Shown here in pieces: positions 37,103 through 46,223 of a stretch of 64,000 nucleotides of DNA. Every line of letters starts with the position of its first letter. Within the stretch, counting starts at the first letter, position 1. Where the stretch lies: NCBI RefSeq assembly GCF_016863315.1, contig NZ_BOOQ01000009.1:186001-250000 (forward strand). Reading direction: 5' to 3'. The position numbers were made by a program, and so were the translations under genes. The notes beneath the pieces are model-generated. The model was not told the origin of the DNA. It did not search any database and saw nothing but the letters and a program-made list of their open reading frames with translations. The stretch is from Planotetraspora silvatica. GTDB taxonomy: Bacteria > Actinomycetota > Actinomycetes > Streptosporangiales > Streptosporangiaceae.

Positions 37103-38809
37103 ATGACCATGATTTCCTTGCCTGTCGCCGATCCCGGCACTCCAGACGCCCGCAGTCCCATCCGGTACCTGTGGTGGGTGGCGCGTGTCCAGAAGTGGCC
37201 GCTGCTCGTCGGCATCGGCCTGGCGATCCTGTGGTGGCTGGCGCAGGCGCTCGTCCCCGCCGCACTGGGCCGGGCGATCGACGCGCTGGCCGATGGCCGT
37301 ACGAACGTCCTGGTGCAGTGGTCGGCCGCGATCTTCGGCCTGGGCGTGATCCAGGCGGTGGCGGGCGTCCTGCGGCACCGGTTCGCGGTGCTCACCTGGC
37401 TCGGGGCGTCCTACCGGACGGTCCAGGTCACCACCCGCCAGGCGACCCGGCTGGGCGCGACGCTGCCGAAGCGCCTGTCGACCGGCGAGGTCGTCAGCGT
37501 CGGCAACTCCGACATCGCCCACATCGGCAACGCAATGGAGATCCTGCTCCGCGGCACGGGCGCGTTCGTCGCGGTCGGCACAGTGACGGTGATCCTGCTG
37601 TCCACGTCTCCGCCCCTGGGACTGGTCGTGCTCATCGGCGTGCCGCTGATGGTCGGGGCCGTGGGCCCGCTGCTCAGGCCGCTCCACAACAGGCAGCACG
37701 CGCAGCGCGACCTGCAGGGCGACCTGGCGACCCGCGCCTCCGACATCGTCGGCGGCCTGAGGGTCCTGCGGGGGATCGGCGGAGAGGAGCTCTTCTCGGC
37801 CCGGTACCGCGAGGAGTCGCAGAAGGTCCGGCGGGCCGGCGTGCGGGTGGCCTCGGTCGAGTCGGCGCTGGAGGGCGCGCAGATCCTGTTGCCCGGCGTG
37901 CTCATCGCCGCCGTCACCTGGCTGGGCGCGCACTTCGCATTGGACGGGCGGATTAGCCCAGGTCAGCTCGTCGCGTTCTACGCCTACGCCGCATTCCTGA
38001 TCGCACCGCTCCGGACGCTCACGGAGGCCGCCGACAGGCTGACCAAGGGACACGTGGCCGCCCGTCGCGTCTGCCGGATCCTGTCGCTGGACCCCGAGAT
38101 CCAGGACGGCACGGGCACGTTGCCCGCCGACGCCGCGTCCGACGTCCTGGTGGACGGCGAGTCCGGCGTCGCCGTACGGCCGGGCAGGCTCACCGCGCTC
38201 GTCACGGCCGTGCCCGAGGAGGCGGCGGCGATCGCCGACCGGCTGGGACGTTACGCGCCCGGCGAGGTGACGCTCGGTGACGTCTCCTTGGAAGAGCTGC
38301 CGATCGACGAGGTCAGACGGCACATCCTGGTCGCCGACAACGCCTCCCGGCTGTTCACCGGCCGCCTGCGCGACGAGCTCGACGTGCGGGGCACGGCGAC
38401 CGACGACGACGTACGGCTGGCCCTGCACGCCGCCTGCGCCGACGACATCGTCGAGTCGTTGCCCGACGGCCTCGACGCCCATGTCGCCGAGGCGGGCCGG
38501 GAGTTCTCCGGCGGGCAGCAGCAGCGGCTGCGGCTCGCCCGGGCGCTGGCGGCCGATCCGGACGTGCTGGTCCTGATCGAGCCGACCAGCGCGGTCGACG
38601 CCCACACCGAGGCGCGCATCGCCGACCGGCTCGGCGCGGCCCGCGCGGGCCGCACCACGCTGGTCTGCACCACCAGTCCGCTCGTCCTCGACCGTGCGGA
38701 TCTGGTCCTGTTCGTCGAGGACGGCAAGGTCCGGGCCGAGGGCGCACATCGGGAGCTGCTTCAAGTGGAGCCCGGCTACTCGGCCACCGTCACGAGAGGG
38801 GAGGGCTGA
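37103..38809 (+). CDS. ABC exporter half-transporter A (degenerate Walker A)
   Basis: A 568-residue type-I exporter half: six-helix membrane domain (LLVGIGLAILWWLAQALVPA; LSTGEVVSVGNSDIAHIGNA), then an ATPase domain from about residue 350. The Walker A position reads GRLTALVTAVPEEAAAIADR with no GxxGxGKS/T, so ATP cannot be held normally. The signature is intact (EFSGGQQQRLRLARAL) and Walker B is VLVLIEPTSAVD. It lies 2 bp before its partner gene. Start ATG 37103 or 37109; 37103 is given. The substrate is unknown. Confidence 0.88.
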   Translation: MTMISLPVADPGTPDARSPIRYLWWVARVQKWPLLVGIGLAILWWLAQALVPAALGRAIDALADGRTNVLVQWSAAIFGLGVIQAVAGVLRHRFAVLTWLGASYRTVQVTTRQATRLGATLPKRLSTGEVVSVGNSDIAHIGNAMEILLRGTGAFVAVGTVTVILLSTSPPLGLVVLIGVPLMVGAVGPLLRPLHNRQHAQRDLQGDLATRASDIVGGLRVLRGIGGEELFSARYREESQKVRRAGVRVASVESALEGAQILLPGVLIAAVTWLGAHFALDGRISPGQLVAFYAYAAFLIAPLRTLTEAADRLTKGHVAARRVCRILSLDPEIQDGTGTLPADAASDVLVDGESGVAVRPGRLTALVTAVPEEAAAIADRLGRYAPGEVTLGDVSLEELPIDEVRRHILVADNASRLFTGRLRDELDVRGTATDDDVRLALHAACADDIVESLPDGLDAHVAEAGREFSGGQQQRLRLARALAADPDVLVLIEPTSAVDAHTEARIADRLGAARAGRTTLVCTTSPLVLDRADLVLFVEDGKVRAEGAHRELLQVEPGYSATVTRGEG

Positions 38810-38811
38810 CC

Positions 38812-40560
38812 ATGGCAGGCCGGATTCTGCCGGTCGCCGACCGCGCGCAGGTGCGTGCCTACGCGCGGCGGCTGACCCTGAAGTATCCGAAGGAACTCGG
38901 ACTGGCGCTGTCCCTGCACGCCCTCGCGGCGATCTCGGGCCTCGCCTCGCCGCGGCTGCTGGGCGAGCTGGTCCAGGCCGTCGCCGACGGGTCCGGCGAC
39001 GTCCACGTGGACACGATCGCGCTGGCCATCGCGGGATTCGTCGTCGTGCAGGCCGTCCTGGTGCGGTTGGCGGTCTACGCGTCCTCGCGCCTCGGCGAGA
39101 AGGTGCTGGCAGAACTCCGCGAGGACTTCGTCGACCAGGTGCTCGCCCTGCCGCTGTCGACGGTGGAGCGAGCCGGCTCCGGCGACCTCATCACGCGCAC
39201 GTCGCGGGACGTGGACGCCCTGTCCAGGTCCGTACGGCACGCCGTCCCCGAGACGCTGATCGCGGTCGTCACGTGCGTGTTCGCCCTGGGCGCGCTGCTG
39301 CTCGTCGGCCCGGTCATGGCGGTGCCCTCCCTGGTGGCGGTCCCCGTGTTGTGGATCTCCACCAGGTGGTACCTGAAGCGGGCCAGGGACGGATACCTCC
39401 GCGAGAACGCCGCCTACGCGGACATGACCGAAGGTCTGTCCGAAACCGTCGAGGGCGCCAGGACCGTCGAGGCCCTGGGCATCCAGAAGCGCCGCCACCA
39501 GCGGACGGACGGCGACATCTCGCGGTCTTTCGCGGCGGAGCGCTACACCCTCGGCCTGCGGATGGTCTGGTTCCCGTCCGTCGAGATCGGCTATGTGATC
39601 CCCGTCGTGGCGACCCTGCTGCTGGGAGGGCTGTTCCACGCCGAGGGCTGGGTCTCCCTCGCCCAGGTCACCGCGGCCACGCTGTACGTGCAGCAGCTGA
39701 TCGACCCGCTCGACCGGGTGTTGTCGTGGATGGACGAGCTCCAGGTCGGCGGGGCGTCCATGGCCCGGCTGCTGGGCGTGGTCAACGTGCCGGACGACCG
39801 TGTCGCCGGAGACACGCGGCCGGACGGCGAGGAGCTGAAGGCGACCGGCGTGACCTACGCCTACCGCGAGGGTCACGACGTGCTGCACGGCATCGACCTC
39901 GACGTCCGGGCGGGGGAGCGGCTCGCCATGGTCGGCCCGTCAGGCGCGGGCAAGTCCACGCTCGGACGCCTGCTCGCGGGCATCCACGGCCCCAGGACCG
40001 GCTCCGTCACCGTCGGCGACGTCGAGCTCGTCGAACTGCCGCTCGACGAGCTGCGGGGCCACGTGGCGCTCGTCACGCAGGAACACCACGTGTTCCGCGG
40101 GACGCTTCGCGACAACGTGCTGATCGGGCGGCCGAACGCGACGGACGACGAGGTCCGCAGGGCGCTGGAGGCCGTGGACGCCTGGGACTGGGCCGAGGCC
40201 CTCGACGAGGGCCTCGACACGATCGTCGGGTCGGGCGGCGAGGCCGTCTCCCCGGCCCAGGCGCAGCAGCTCGCCCTCGCGAGGCTCGTCCTGGCCGATC
40301 CGCACACGCTGGTGCTCGACGAGGCCACCTCGTTGATCGACCCGCGGGCGGCCCGGCACCTGGAGCGTTCGCTGGCCGCCGTCCTGGACGGCCGCACGGT
40401 GATCGCGATCGCGCACCGGCTCTACACCGCCCACGACGCCGACCGCGTGGCCGTCGTGGAGGACGGACGCGTGAGCGAGCTCGGCTCCCACGACGAACTC
40501 GTCGCGGCCGGCGGGGCGTACGCCGCGCTGTGGGACAGCTGGCACGGCAAGGGCCGCTGA
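38812..40560 (+). CDS. ABC exporter half-transporter B (degenerate signature)
   Basis: A 582-residue partner of the preceding protein. Membrane domain with VERAGSGDLITRTSRDVDAL; ATPase domain with intact Walker A GPSGAGKSTLGRLLAG at about 380, Q-loop VTQEHHVFRGTLRDNV, Walker B LVLDEATSLID and H-loop IAIAHRL. The signature is altered: VSPAQAQQLALARL in place of LSGGQ. Combined with subunit A, one composite ATP site keeps all motifs and the other has lost both. ATG 38812 follows GAGAGGGGAGGG. A hairpin follows the gene. Confidence 0.92.
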   Translation: MAGRILPVADRAQVRAYARRLTLKYPKELGLALSLHALAAISGLASPRLLGELVQAVADGSGDVHVDTIALAIAGFVVVQAVLVRLAVYASSRLGEKVLAELREDFVDQVLALPLSTVERAGSGDLITRTSRDVDALSRSVRHAVPETLIAVVTCVFALGALLLVGPVMAVPSLVAVPVLWISTRWYLKRARDGYLRENAAYADMTEGLSETVEGARTVEALGIQKRRHQRTDGDISRSFAAERYTLGLRMVWFPSVEIGYVIPVVATLLLGGLFHAEGWVSLAQVTAATLYVQQLIDPLDRVLSWMDELQVGGASMARLLGVVNVPDDRVAGDTRPDGEELKATGVTYAYREGHDVLHGIDLDVRAGERLAMVGPSGAGKSTLGRLLAGIHGPRTGSVTVGDVELVELPLDELRGHVALVTQEHHVFRGTLRDNVLIGRPNATDDEVRRALEAVDAWDWAEALDEGLDTIVGSGGEAVSPAQAQQLALARLVLADPHTLVLDEATSLIDPRAARHLERSLAAVLDGRTVIAIAHRLYTAHDADRVAVVEDGRVSELGSHDELVAAGGAYAALWDSWHGKGR

Positions 40561-40568
40561 GAACGACC

Positions 40569-40611
40569 GAGGGCGGCCGGCCCCGCGACGATCGCGGGAC
40601 CGGCCGCCCTC
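40569..40611. terminator. Bidirectional hairpin after the ABC exporter
   Basis: A 20-bp stem with one mismatch (40569-40588 with 40592-40611) around a 3-nt loop, between the exporter and the convergent peptidase gene. No U-tract. Confidence 0.75.
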
Positions 40612-40627
40612 AGGCCGTTCGTCCGGC

Positions 40628-42700
40628 TCAGTCCCGGCGGAACTCCCCGCCGAGCGAACTGGTGAGGAACTGCAGCTGGAGCAGCAGCAGGTTCTCCGCC
40701 ACGACCTCCTGCGGGGTCATGTGGGTGACTCCGGACAGGGGCAGGACGGTGTGCGGCCGGCCCGCCGCCAGCAGGGCCGAGGACAACCTGAGCGTGTGCG
40801 CCGCGACCACGTTGTCGTCGGCCAGGCCGTGCACCAGCAGGAGCGGCCGCTCGAGCTTCTCCGCGTCGCCGATCAGCGACGACGCCTCGTAGTGGCCCTC
40901 GTCGGGGTGGCCGAGGTAACGCTCGGTGTAGCAGGTGTCGTAGAGCCGCCAGTCGGTGACGGGGGCTCCGGCGACGGCGGCGTGGAAGACGTCGGGCCTG
41001 CGGAGCACCGCGAGGGCCGCCAGGTAACCGCCGAACGACCAGCCCCTGATCGCCACCCGCGACAGGTCGAGGTCGTCGGGATGCAGCGCGGCCACCCCCT
41101 GGAGGGCGTCCACCTGGTCCTCGAGCGCCAGAGACAGGTCGTGCAGCACCTCGCGCTCGAACGCGGGGCCGCGTCCGGGCGTGCCCCTGCCGTCGGAGAC
41201 CACCACGGCGAAGCCCTGCTCGGCCCACCACTGGGGCTCCAGGAACATCCGCCCGGCGGCGAGGACCCGCTGTGCGTGCGGCCCGCCGTACGGGTCCATC
41301 AGGACCGGCAGGCGGCGGGAGCCCGGGATGTGCCAGGACGGCAGCAGGACGGCGGTGGACAGGCCGCGCGATCCCGCGCGCACGAGTGAGACCCGCGGTT
41401 CGAGGCCGGGCCGCTCGGCGACCGAGGCGATGGGCGCCGAGGCGCCGTCGCGGCCCACGACCGTCACCGACATGCCCTCGGCCTGGACGCTCTGCCGCAG
41501 GATGACGGTGACGCCGCCGGAGAGACGGCCGGAGTGCACGCCGGGCTCGGTGGTCACCGGGCGGAGCGAGCCGCCCGAGTAGGTCCACAGCTGGATCTCG
41601 GTGGGCTCCGTCGAGGCCGTGAACAGGACGGTGTCGCCGTCGACGTCGAGCACCGCCCGCACCTGCAACGACGGTGGCGTCACCGGCTCCTCGCCGATGA
41701 ACAGGCGATGCCCGCCCTCGGCGACCGTCACCCAGACGAGGCGCCCGTCGGACAGGCGGCCGGGCACGCCGGGGACGATGTCCAGCCAGGCCGGGTCGGT
41801 GTCCTCCCTGACGAGCTCCGTCGCGCCGGTCGAGGTGTCGACGGAGAACAGGCGCCTGGTCCGCTGGTCACGCGAGAGCGTGACGATGTCCGCGCCGTGC
41901 CCGTTCCAGGAGGCCGTCACCAGATACTCCTGCTCGAACGGCACCTCGACCCGGGAGCCGTCGAGGCCGAGCACGAACAGCGAGACCTCCGCGTTGGCCG
42001 TGCCGGCGGCAGGATAGCGCTGCGCCGTCGCGGGGCGGTCGGGGTTCGCCGGGTCGGCGATGTGCCACAACCCGACCGGCGACTCGTCGACGCGCGCGGC
42101 CAGCAGGCGGTCGCCGGACGGGGCCCACCAGTAGCCGCGCATGCGGTCCATCTCCTCGGCGGCGATGAACTCCGCCAGGCCGTAGGCGATCTCGTCGCCC
42201 TCGGGCGCGGCCAGCACCAGGTCCTCACCCGTCGCCACGTCCTGGACGTGCAGGGCGCCCGCCGTGACGTAGGCCACCCGGGTCCCGTCGGGGTTCAGCC
42301 GGGGGTCGATCACCGCGCCCGGGGTCGTGAGCCGGCGCACGGCACCTGTGGCGATGTCGGCCAGGTGGAGCTCGCCGGACAGCGCGAAGACGGCCAGCCG
42401 CACCTCGCGGTCCGTCGCGTAGGCGACCACGCCGCCGGCCGACTCCCTCGACCTCTCGCGGCGGGCCCGCTCCTCCGCGGGCAGGTCCTCGTCGGCGGCC
42501 CCCAGCGAGAGCGGGTCGACGACCAGGCGCTCGACCCCCGTGGCGGCGTCGAGCTCCCACAGGCACGTGACCGGATCCGTGCCCGACTTCGTCCGGAGGA
42601 AGACGACCCGGCCGCCTTCCGGAGAGACCGTGAAACCACGGGGGATTCCGAGGGTGAACCGGCGGGTCCTGGCATACAACCGTGGGAAGCTCTCAGTCAT
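40628..42700 (-). CDS. S9 family prolyl oligopeptidase (DPP-IV-like)
   Basis: A 690-residue serine peptidase without a signal peptide, so likely cytosolic. The N-terminal part is a beta-propeller, including AEFIAAEEMDRMRGYWWAPS, the Glu-Glu motif of dipeptidyl peptidase IV that binds the substrate amino end. The C-terminal hydrolase domain has PVLMDPYGGPHAQRVL, nucleophile Ser near 556 in RVAIRGWSFGGYLAAL, Asp near 627 in LLVHGLADDNV and His near 659 in LSGVTHMTPQ. All catalytic residues are present. Confidence 0.93.
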   Translation of the reverse strand: MTESFPRLYARTRRFTLGIPRGFTVSPEGGRVVFLRTKSGTDPVTCLWELDAATGVERLVVDPLSLGAADEDLPAEERARRERSRESAGGVVAYATDREVRLAVFALSGELHLADIATGAVRRLTTPGAVIDPRLNPDGTRVAYVTAGALHVQDVATGEDLVLAAPEGDEIAYGLAEFIAAEEMDRMRGYWWAPSGDRLLAARVDESPVGLWHIADPANPDRPATAQRYPAAGTANAEVSLFVLGLDGSRVEVPFEQEYLVTASWNGHGADIVTLSRDQRTRRLFSVDTSTGATELVREDTDPAWLDIVPGVPGRLSDGRLVWVTVAEGGHRLFIGEEPVTPPSLQVRAVLDVDGDTVLFTASTEPTEIQLWTYSGGSLRPVTTEPGVHSGRLSGGVTVILRQSVQAEGMSVTVVGRDGASAPIASVAERPGLEPRVSLVRAGSRGLSTAVLLPSWHIPGSRRLPVLMDPYGGPHAQRVLAAGRMFLEPQWWAEQGFAVVVSDGRGTPGRGPAFEREVLHDLSLALEDQVDALQGVAALHPDDLDLSRVAIRGWSFGGYLAALAVLRRPDVFHAAVAGAPVTDWRLYDTCYTERYLGHPDEGHYEASSLIGDAEKLERPLLLVHGLADDNVVAAHTLRLSSALLAAGRPHTVLPLSGVTHMTPQEVVAENLLLLQLQFLTSSLGGEFRRD

Positions 42701-42744
42701 AGCCCCACATACTGTCAGCTGGCTCGACGGTCAGGGCGATGACC

Positions 42745-42750
42745 TAGGCT
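42745..42750 (+). promoter_or_regulatory. -10 hexamer TAGGCT for mshB
   Basis: TAGGCT is 7 nt before the ATG at 42758. CGGAGGC lies between, so a leadered start further upstream is not excluded. Confidence 0.45.
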
Positions 42751-42757
42751 CGGAGGC

Positions 42758-43663
42758 ATGACTGATCGGCGCCTGCTGCTCGTCCACGCCCATCCCGACG
42801 ACGAATCGATCGGCACGGGAGCGACGATGGCCAGATACGTGGCCGAGGGTGCCCATGTCACGCTGGTCACCTGCACGCTCGGCGAGGAGGGGGAGATCAT
42901 CCCGCCAGAGCTCGCCCACCACGCGGCCGAACGCGACGACACCCTCGGGCAGTACCGCATCGGCGAGCTCGCCGCGGCCTGCAAGGCGCTCGGCGTCACC
43001 GATCACCGGTTCCTCGGCGGCGCGGGCCGCTGGCGCGACTCGGGGATGATGGGCGCCGCGACCAACGACCGCCCCGGCTGCTTCTGGCGCGCGGATCTCG
43101 ACGAGGCCGCGGCCGAGCTCGTGACCGTGATCCGCCAGGTCCGGCCGCAGGTCCTGGTCACCTACGACGAGAACGGCTTCTACGGGCACCCCGACCACAT
43201 CCAGGCCCATCGGGTGGCCTGGCGGGCCTTCCAGCTCGCGGCGGACTCCCGCCATCCGGGCGGCGACCCGTGGCGGATCGCGAAGTTCTACTACACGGCG
43301 ATGCCCAAGTCGGTGATGAGGCGGACGGCCGAGGCGATGCGCGACGCCGACGTGGAGTTCTGGAACGTCGACTCCGACGACATGCCCTTCGGCTGCGCGG
43401 ACGGGGACGTCACGACGGAGATCGACGCCCGGCCCCACGTGGAGGAGAAGCTCGACGCCATGCGTGCGCACGCCTCCCAGATCGCCGTCGACGCCCCGTG
43501 GTTCGCGCTCTCGAACAAGATCGGACAGCAGGTCCTCGGCGTGGAGCACTTCATCCTGCGCGCCGGGGTCCCCGGGCCGTCCGGCGCCGGCGCGCCCTAT
43601 GAGGCCGGCGGCATCGGTGAGCCGTACAACCGCGAGGACGACCTGTTCGCGGGCATCCGCTAA
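42758..43663 (+). CDS. mshB: N-acetyl-1-D-myo-inositol-2-amino-2-deoxy-alpha-D-glucopyranoside deacetylase
   Basis: The zinc deacetylase of mycothiol synthesis (GlcNAc-Ins to GlcN-Ins). The 301 residues match mycobacterial MshB closely: [20 protein letters not shown] with metal ligands His12 and Asp15 and catalytic Asp14, [32 protein letters not shown] and [20 protein letters not shown] supplying the third ligand His. Mycothiol is the actinobacterial low-molecular-weight thiol, which supports the taxonomic placement. Confidence 0.95.
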   Translation: MTDRRLLLVHAHPDDESIGTGATMARYVAEGAHVTLVTCTLGEEGEIIPPELAHHAAERDDTLGQYRIGELAAACKALGVTDHRFLGGAGRWRDSGMMGAATNDRPGCFWRADLDEAAAELVTVIRQVRPQVLVTYDENGFYGHPDHIQAHRVAWRAFQLAADSRHPGGDPWRIAKFYYTAMPKSVMRRTAEAMRDADVEFWNVDSDDMPFGCADGDVTTEIDARPHVEEKLDAMRAHASQIAVDAPWFALSNKIGQQVLGVEHFILRAGVPGPSGAGAPYEAGGIGEPYNREDDLFAGIR

Positions 43664-43666
43664 CCT
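43661..43666 (+). promoter_or_regulatory. -10 hexamer TAACCT for the DUF6113 gene
   Basis: TAACCT begins with the mshB stop codon and is 7 nt before the ATG at 43674. Confidence 0.4.
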
Positions 43667-43673
43667 CTGCGGC

Positions 43674-44051
43674 ATGACAGCGGTGACGGGCGCGGCCTAC
43701 GGGATGTTGTTCCTGCTGGGCCTCGTGCTGGGCGTCGTCGGCGGGTTCGAGCACTCCTGGTATGCCGGAAGTGTGCCGATCGCCGCGCTGGGATGGCTCC
43801 TGATCCTGTTCGCCGTGCCGTACGCCATGGGCAGGCTGATGGGCGGCAGGCTCGGGGCCACGGCGCCGGCGCTGGGCTGGCTCGTGTCGTCGTTCCTGCT
43901 CGCCACCCGGCAGCCCGCGGGAGACCTGGCCATCGCCGGGGACTCGGCCGGGTACTGGTACCTCTACGGCGGAGCCGTCGCCGTCGCGGCCGCCATCATG
44001 GTCACCCGCTCCAGCGGGTCGTGGCTGCTGAAGTCGCCAGGCGGCACCTGA
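43674..44051 (+). CDS. DUF6113 membrane protein
   Basis: A 125-residue protein with four hydrophobic helices: AAYGMLFLLGLVLGVVGGF, VPIAALGWLLILFAVPYAM, ALGWLVSSFLLA and WYLYGGAVAVAAAIMVT. A gene of this family directly follows mshB in many actinobacteria. Its function is unknown; a link to mycothiol is only suggested by position. Confidence 0.8.
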   Translation: MTAVTGAAYGMLFLLGLVLGVVGGFEHSWYAGSVPIAALGWLLILFAVPYAMGRLMGGRLGATAPALGWLVSSFLLATRQPAGDLAIAGDSAGYWYLYGGAVAVAAAIMVTRSSGSWLLKSPGGT

Positions 44052-44095
44052 GACAGGTGCTTTACCTCGGGGCGGCCTTCGCCGATTCTGAGGTC

Positions 44096-44548
44096 ATGCG
44101 GCGATGGCACCGAACCCGGCAGGTGATCAACTACGTCAACCTCTCCACCCCGGCCGGCCTGCTCATCGCACTGATCGGCGGTGCGCGGCCGCGCAGGGGC
44201 GAGCAGGGGCTGATCTTCGCCCACGGGTACCGCATCCCCTTCCCCGTCGCGGGGGCGTTCACGGTGGGCAACGTGGTCCTCACCAAGAACGCCGACGGCT
44301 ACCTCAGCGGCAGGCTGCTCGACCACGAGGCCCGGCACGCCAGCCAATACGTGGCGTGCGTCGGTCTCCCCATGATCGTGCTGTACCTCGTCGCCTCGGG
44401 CGTGTCCTACGCCCTCTGCGGGAATCCCGCGTCGTGGAACGCCTTCGAGCGGCTGGCCGGCCTGGACGACGGCGGCTACCCCCACAAGGACGTCCGGTGG
44501 CGCCGATCACGAGAGGGACGATCCGGTCATGACGTTCACGACCGCTGA
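44096..44548 (+). CDS. Membrane protein with HEARH motif
   Basis: A 150-residue protein I cannot name. It has [20 protein letters not shown] near the N terminus, a central [20 protein letters not shown] followed by [20 protein letters not shown], and a polar end. His-Glu-x-x-His with a following Gln resembles a metal-binding site next to a membrane helix, as in some membrane metallopeptidase-like families, but the third ligand is not evident. ATG 44096 follows GAGG closely. Its end overlaps the RraA-like gene by 20 nt. Confidence 0.65.
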   Translation: MRRWHRTRQVINYVNLSTPAGLLIALIGGARPRRGEQGLIFAHGYRIPFPVAGAFTVGNVVLTKNADGYLSGRLLDHEARHASQYVACVGLPMIVLYLVASGVSYALCGNPASWNAFERLAGLDDGGYPHKDVRWRRSREGRSGHDVHDR

Positions 44549-45011
44549 CCTGTTCGACGCCCACGGCGACGCGCTGAGCAGCTGCGTCACCCAGTTCCGC
44601 TCGTACGGCTCCCGCACGCGGTTCTCCGGGGAGATCGAGACGGTTCGCTGCCTGGAGGACAACGCGCTCGTGAAACAGGTGCTCGGGACGCCCGGAGAGG
44701 GGCGGGTCCTCGTCGTGGACGGCGGCGGATCCTTGCGGACGGCCCTGCTGGGCGACCTCATCGCGGCGTCCGCCGTACGGAACGGATGGTCGGGCGTGAT
44801 CATCAACGGCGCGGTCAGGGACACGGTGGCGCTGGCCGGGCTCGAACTCGGCGTCAAGGCCCTCGGGTCCAACCCGCGCAGAAGCGCGAAGGAGGGGCGG
44901 GGCGAGGCGGGCGTCCCCGTGACCTTCGGCGAAGTGACGTTCGCGCCGGGCGATTGGCTCTACAGCGACGAGGACGGCGTGGTCGTGAGCGCTCAGAGGG
45001 TCCAGGACTGA
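44529..45011 (+). CDS. RraA family protein
   Basis: A 160-residue protein of the RraA fold. Features: [16 protein letters not shown] near the start, [60 protein letters not shown] and [10 protein letters not shown]. Family members either bind RNase E or are divalent-metal 4-hydroxy-4-methyl-2-oxoglutarate/oxaloacetate lyases; the Arg and Asp in GAVRD fit both. No aromatic catabolic genes are close. The 3' end overlaps the convergent CysRS-like gene by 19 bp. Confidence 0.9.
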   Translation: MTFTTADLFDAHGDALSSCVTQFRSYGSRTRFSGEIETVRCLEDNALVKQVLGTPGEGRVLVVDGGGSLRTALLGDLIAASAVRNGWSGVIINGAVRDTVALAGLELGVKALGSNPRRSAKEGRGEAGVPVTFGEVTFAPGDWLYSDEDGVVVSAQRVQD

Positions 45012-46210
45012 CCGGTCGGGGTGTCGGCGACCTTCACGCCGAGATCGGCCAGATCGTCGCGGAGCCGGTCGGAGGCGGCCCAGTCGCCTCCCGTCTGCGC
45101 ACGCTCGCGCGCCCGCAGAAGCTCCCCCGCGCCGGGCGGGAGCGTGGGGACCTTCCCGATGTCGATCGACAGGTCGAGGCCGAGCACGTGGTCGAAGAGG
45201 AGGAACGTCTCGAACCGGGAGCCCGGCGTCACGCCGTCGTCGTCCTCGAGGTCGTGCAGGAGCCCCAGCGCCCGCGGCATGTCGAGGTCGTCGTCGAGCG
45301 CCTGCTGGACCGCCGCCGCCCGGTCGGCATCGATGGGACGGCTCGGCGACTCGGCCCAGTCGGCCACCCGCCGCCGCCAGCGCCGGAGAGTCCTGGCCGC
45401 CGTCCGGAGGCCCTCCCGGGTGAGGTCGGCCTGCTCCCGGTAGTGCCACCCCATGAGCGCGAGCCGTACGGCCAGCGGGTCGAGGCCCTCCTCCGTCACG
45501 GAGGACAGGAGCACCGGGTCCGGCCCGTCCGCCTGCCTGCCCTCGAAGAGCAGGCGCCCACCGTGAAGCCAGGGGGCGGTCGTCTCCCTGCCGGTGGCCG
45601 CGCCCGACTCGGCGCGCACGCCCTCGCGATGGCCGGCGTCGCCGCCGGCGTAGAGGTCGACGCGCCCGCCGAGATGCCGCAGGGACAGGGCCGAGCAGCC
45701 GACGTGGGGGCCGGGGGCGCCGGGGCCCCAGGGAGAGTCCCAGGCGGGCACGGCGGCCGTCCACAGCGGCCGCTGGGGGTCCGCGTCGAAGTACACCGAC
45801 CCGTCGGGCGCGGGACGGGCCCGGCCCTGCTCGATCAGCCGGGTGATCAGTTCGATCACCGCGTCGACGTTCTCCGACTCCCGCGGGGTGTGCTCCGGGG
45901 TGCGGATGTTCAGGGCGAGCGCGTCGGCGCGGAAGGTGTCCTCGTAGAGCGGCGCGGGCGGTTTGCCGTCGAGGAGGCTTGCCGCCTCGCCGTGGCCGCT
46001 CACGTCGGCGACGCTCCGGCAGGCGATCACCCGTGGCCCCCGTCGCTCCGCCACCCGCCTGACCAGATCGGCGAGCAGGAGCGAGCGGAGGTCCCCGATG
46101 TGGGCGTATCGGTGGGCGGGGGGCCCGCAGACGTACATCCGCAGGACCCGCGAACCCGTGGCCACCACCGGATCCATCCGCCCGGCGCGCGTGTCGTAGA
46201 CCCGGAGCAT
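44993..46210 (-). CDS. Degenerate cysteinyl-tRNA synthetase-like protein
   Basis: A 405-residue homologue of CysRS/MshC. The N-terminal strand and HIGH-type motif survive as [20 protein letters not shown], and the [20 protein letters not shown] region aligns with the CysRS catalytic core. The zinc-site segment [20 protein letters not shown] is recognisable, but the usual HHENE-type motif reads AGHREG and KMSKS is absent (the region reads [14 protein letters not shown]). The C-terminal helical domain remains. It is therefore unlikely to activate cysteine normally. It starts 10 bp after the sigma-4-like gene, yet has TAGGCT 7 nt before its ATG. It is not MshC, which keeps KMSKS. Confidence 0.75.
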   Translation of the reverse strand: MLRVYDTRAGRMDPVVATGSRVLRMYVCGPPAHRYAHIGDLRSLLLADLVRRVAERRGPRVIACRSVADVSGHGEAASLLDGKPPAPLYEDTFRADALALNIRTPEHTPRESENVDAVIELITRLIEQGRARPAPDGSVYFDADPQRPLWTAAVPAWDSPWGPGAPGPHVGCSALSLRHLGGRVDLYAGGDAGHREGVRAESGAATGRETTAPWLHGGRLLFEGRQADGPDPVLLSSVTEEGLDPLAVRLALMGWHYREQADLTREGLRTAARTLRRWRRRVADWAESPSRPIDADRAAAVQQALDDDLDMPRALGLLHDLEDDDGVTPGSRFETFLLFDHVLGLDLSIDIGKVPTLPPGAGELLRARERAQTGGDWAASDRLRDDLADLGVKVADTPTGQSWTL

Positions 46211-46217
46211 GCTCCTG

Positions 46218-46223
46218 AGCCTA
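46218..46223 (-). promoter_or_regulatory. -10 hexamer TAGGCT for the CysRS-like gene
   Basis: Minus-strand TAGGCT, beginning with the stop codon of the upstream gene, lies 7 nt before the ATG at 46210. The AGGAG there is only 1 nt from the ATG, too close for a ribosome site. Confidence 0.4.

Noticed and set aside
44993-46210. Annotation as mycothiol ligase MshC because mshB is nearby
   Set aside because: KMSKS and the histidine-rich zinc-site motif are missing, whereas MshC keeps both.
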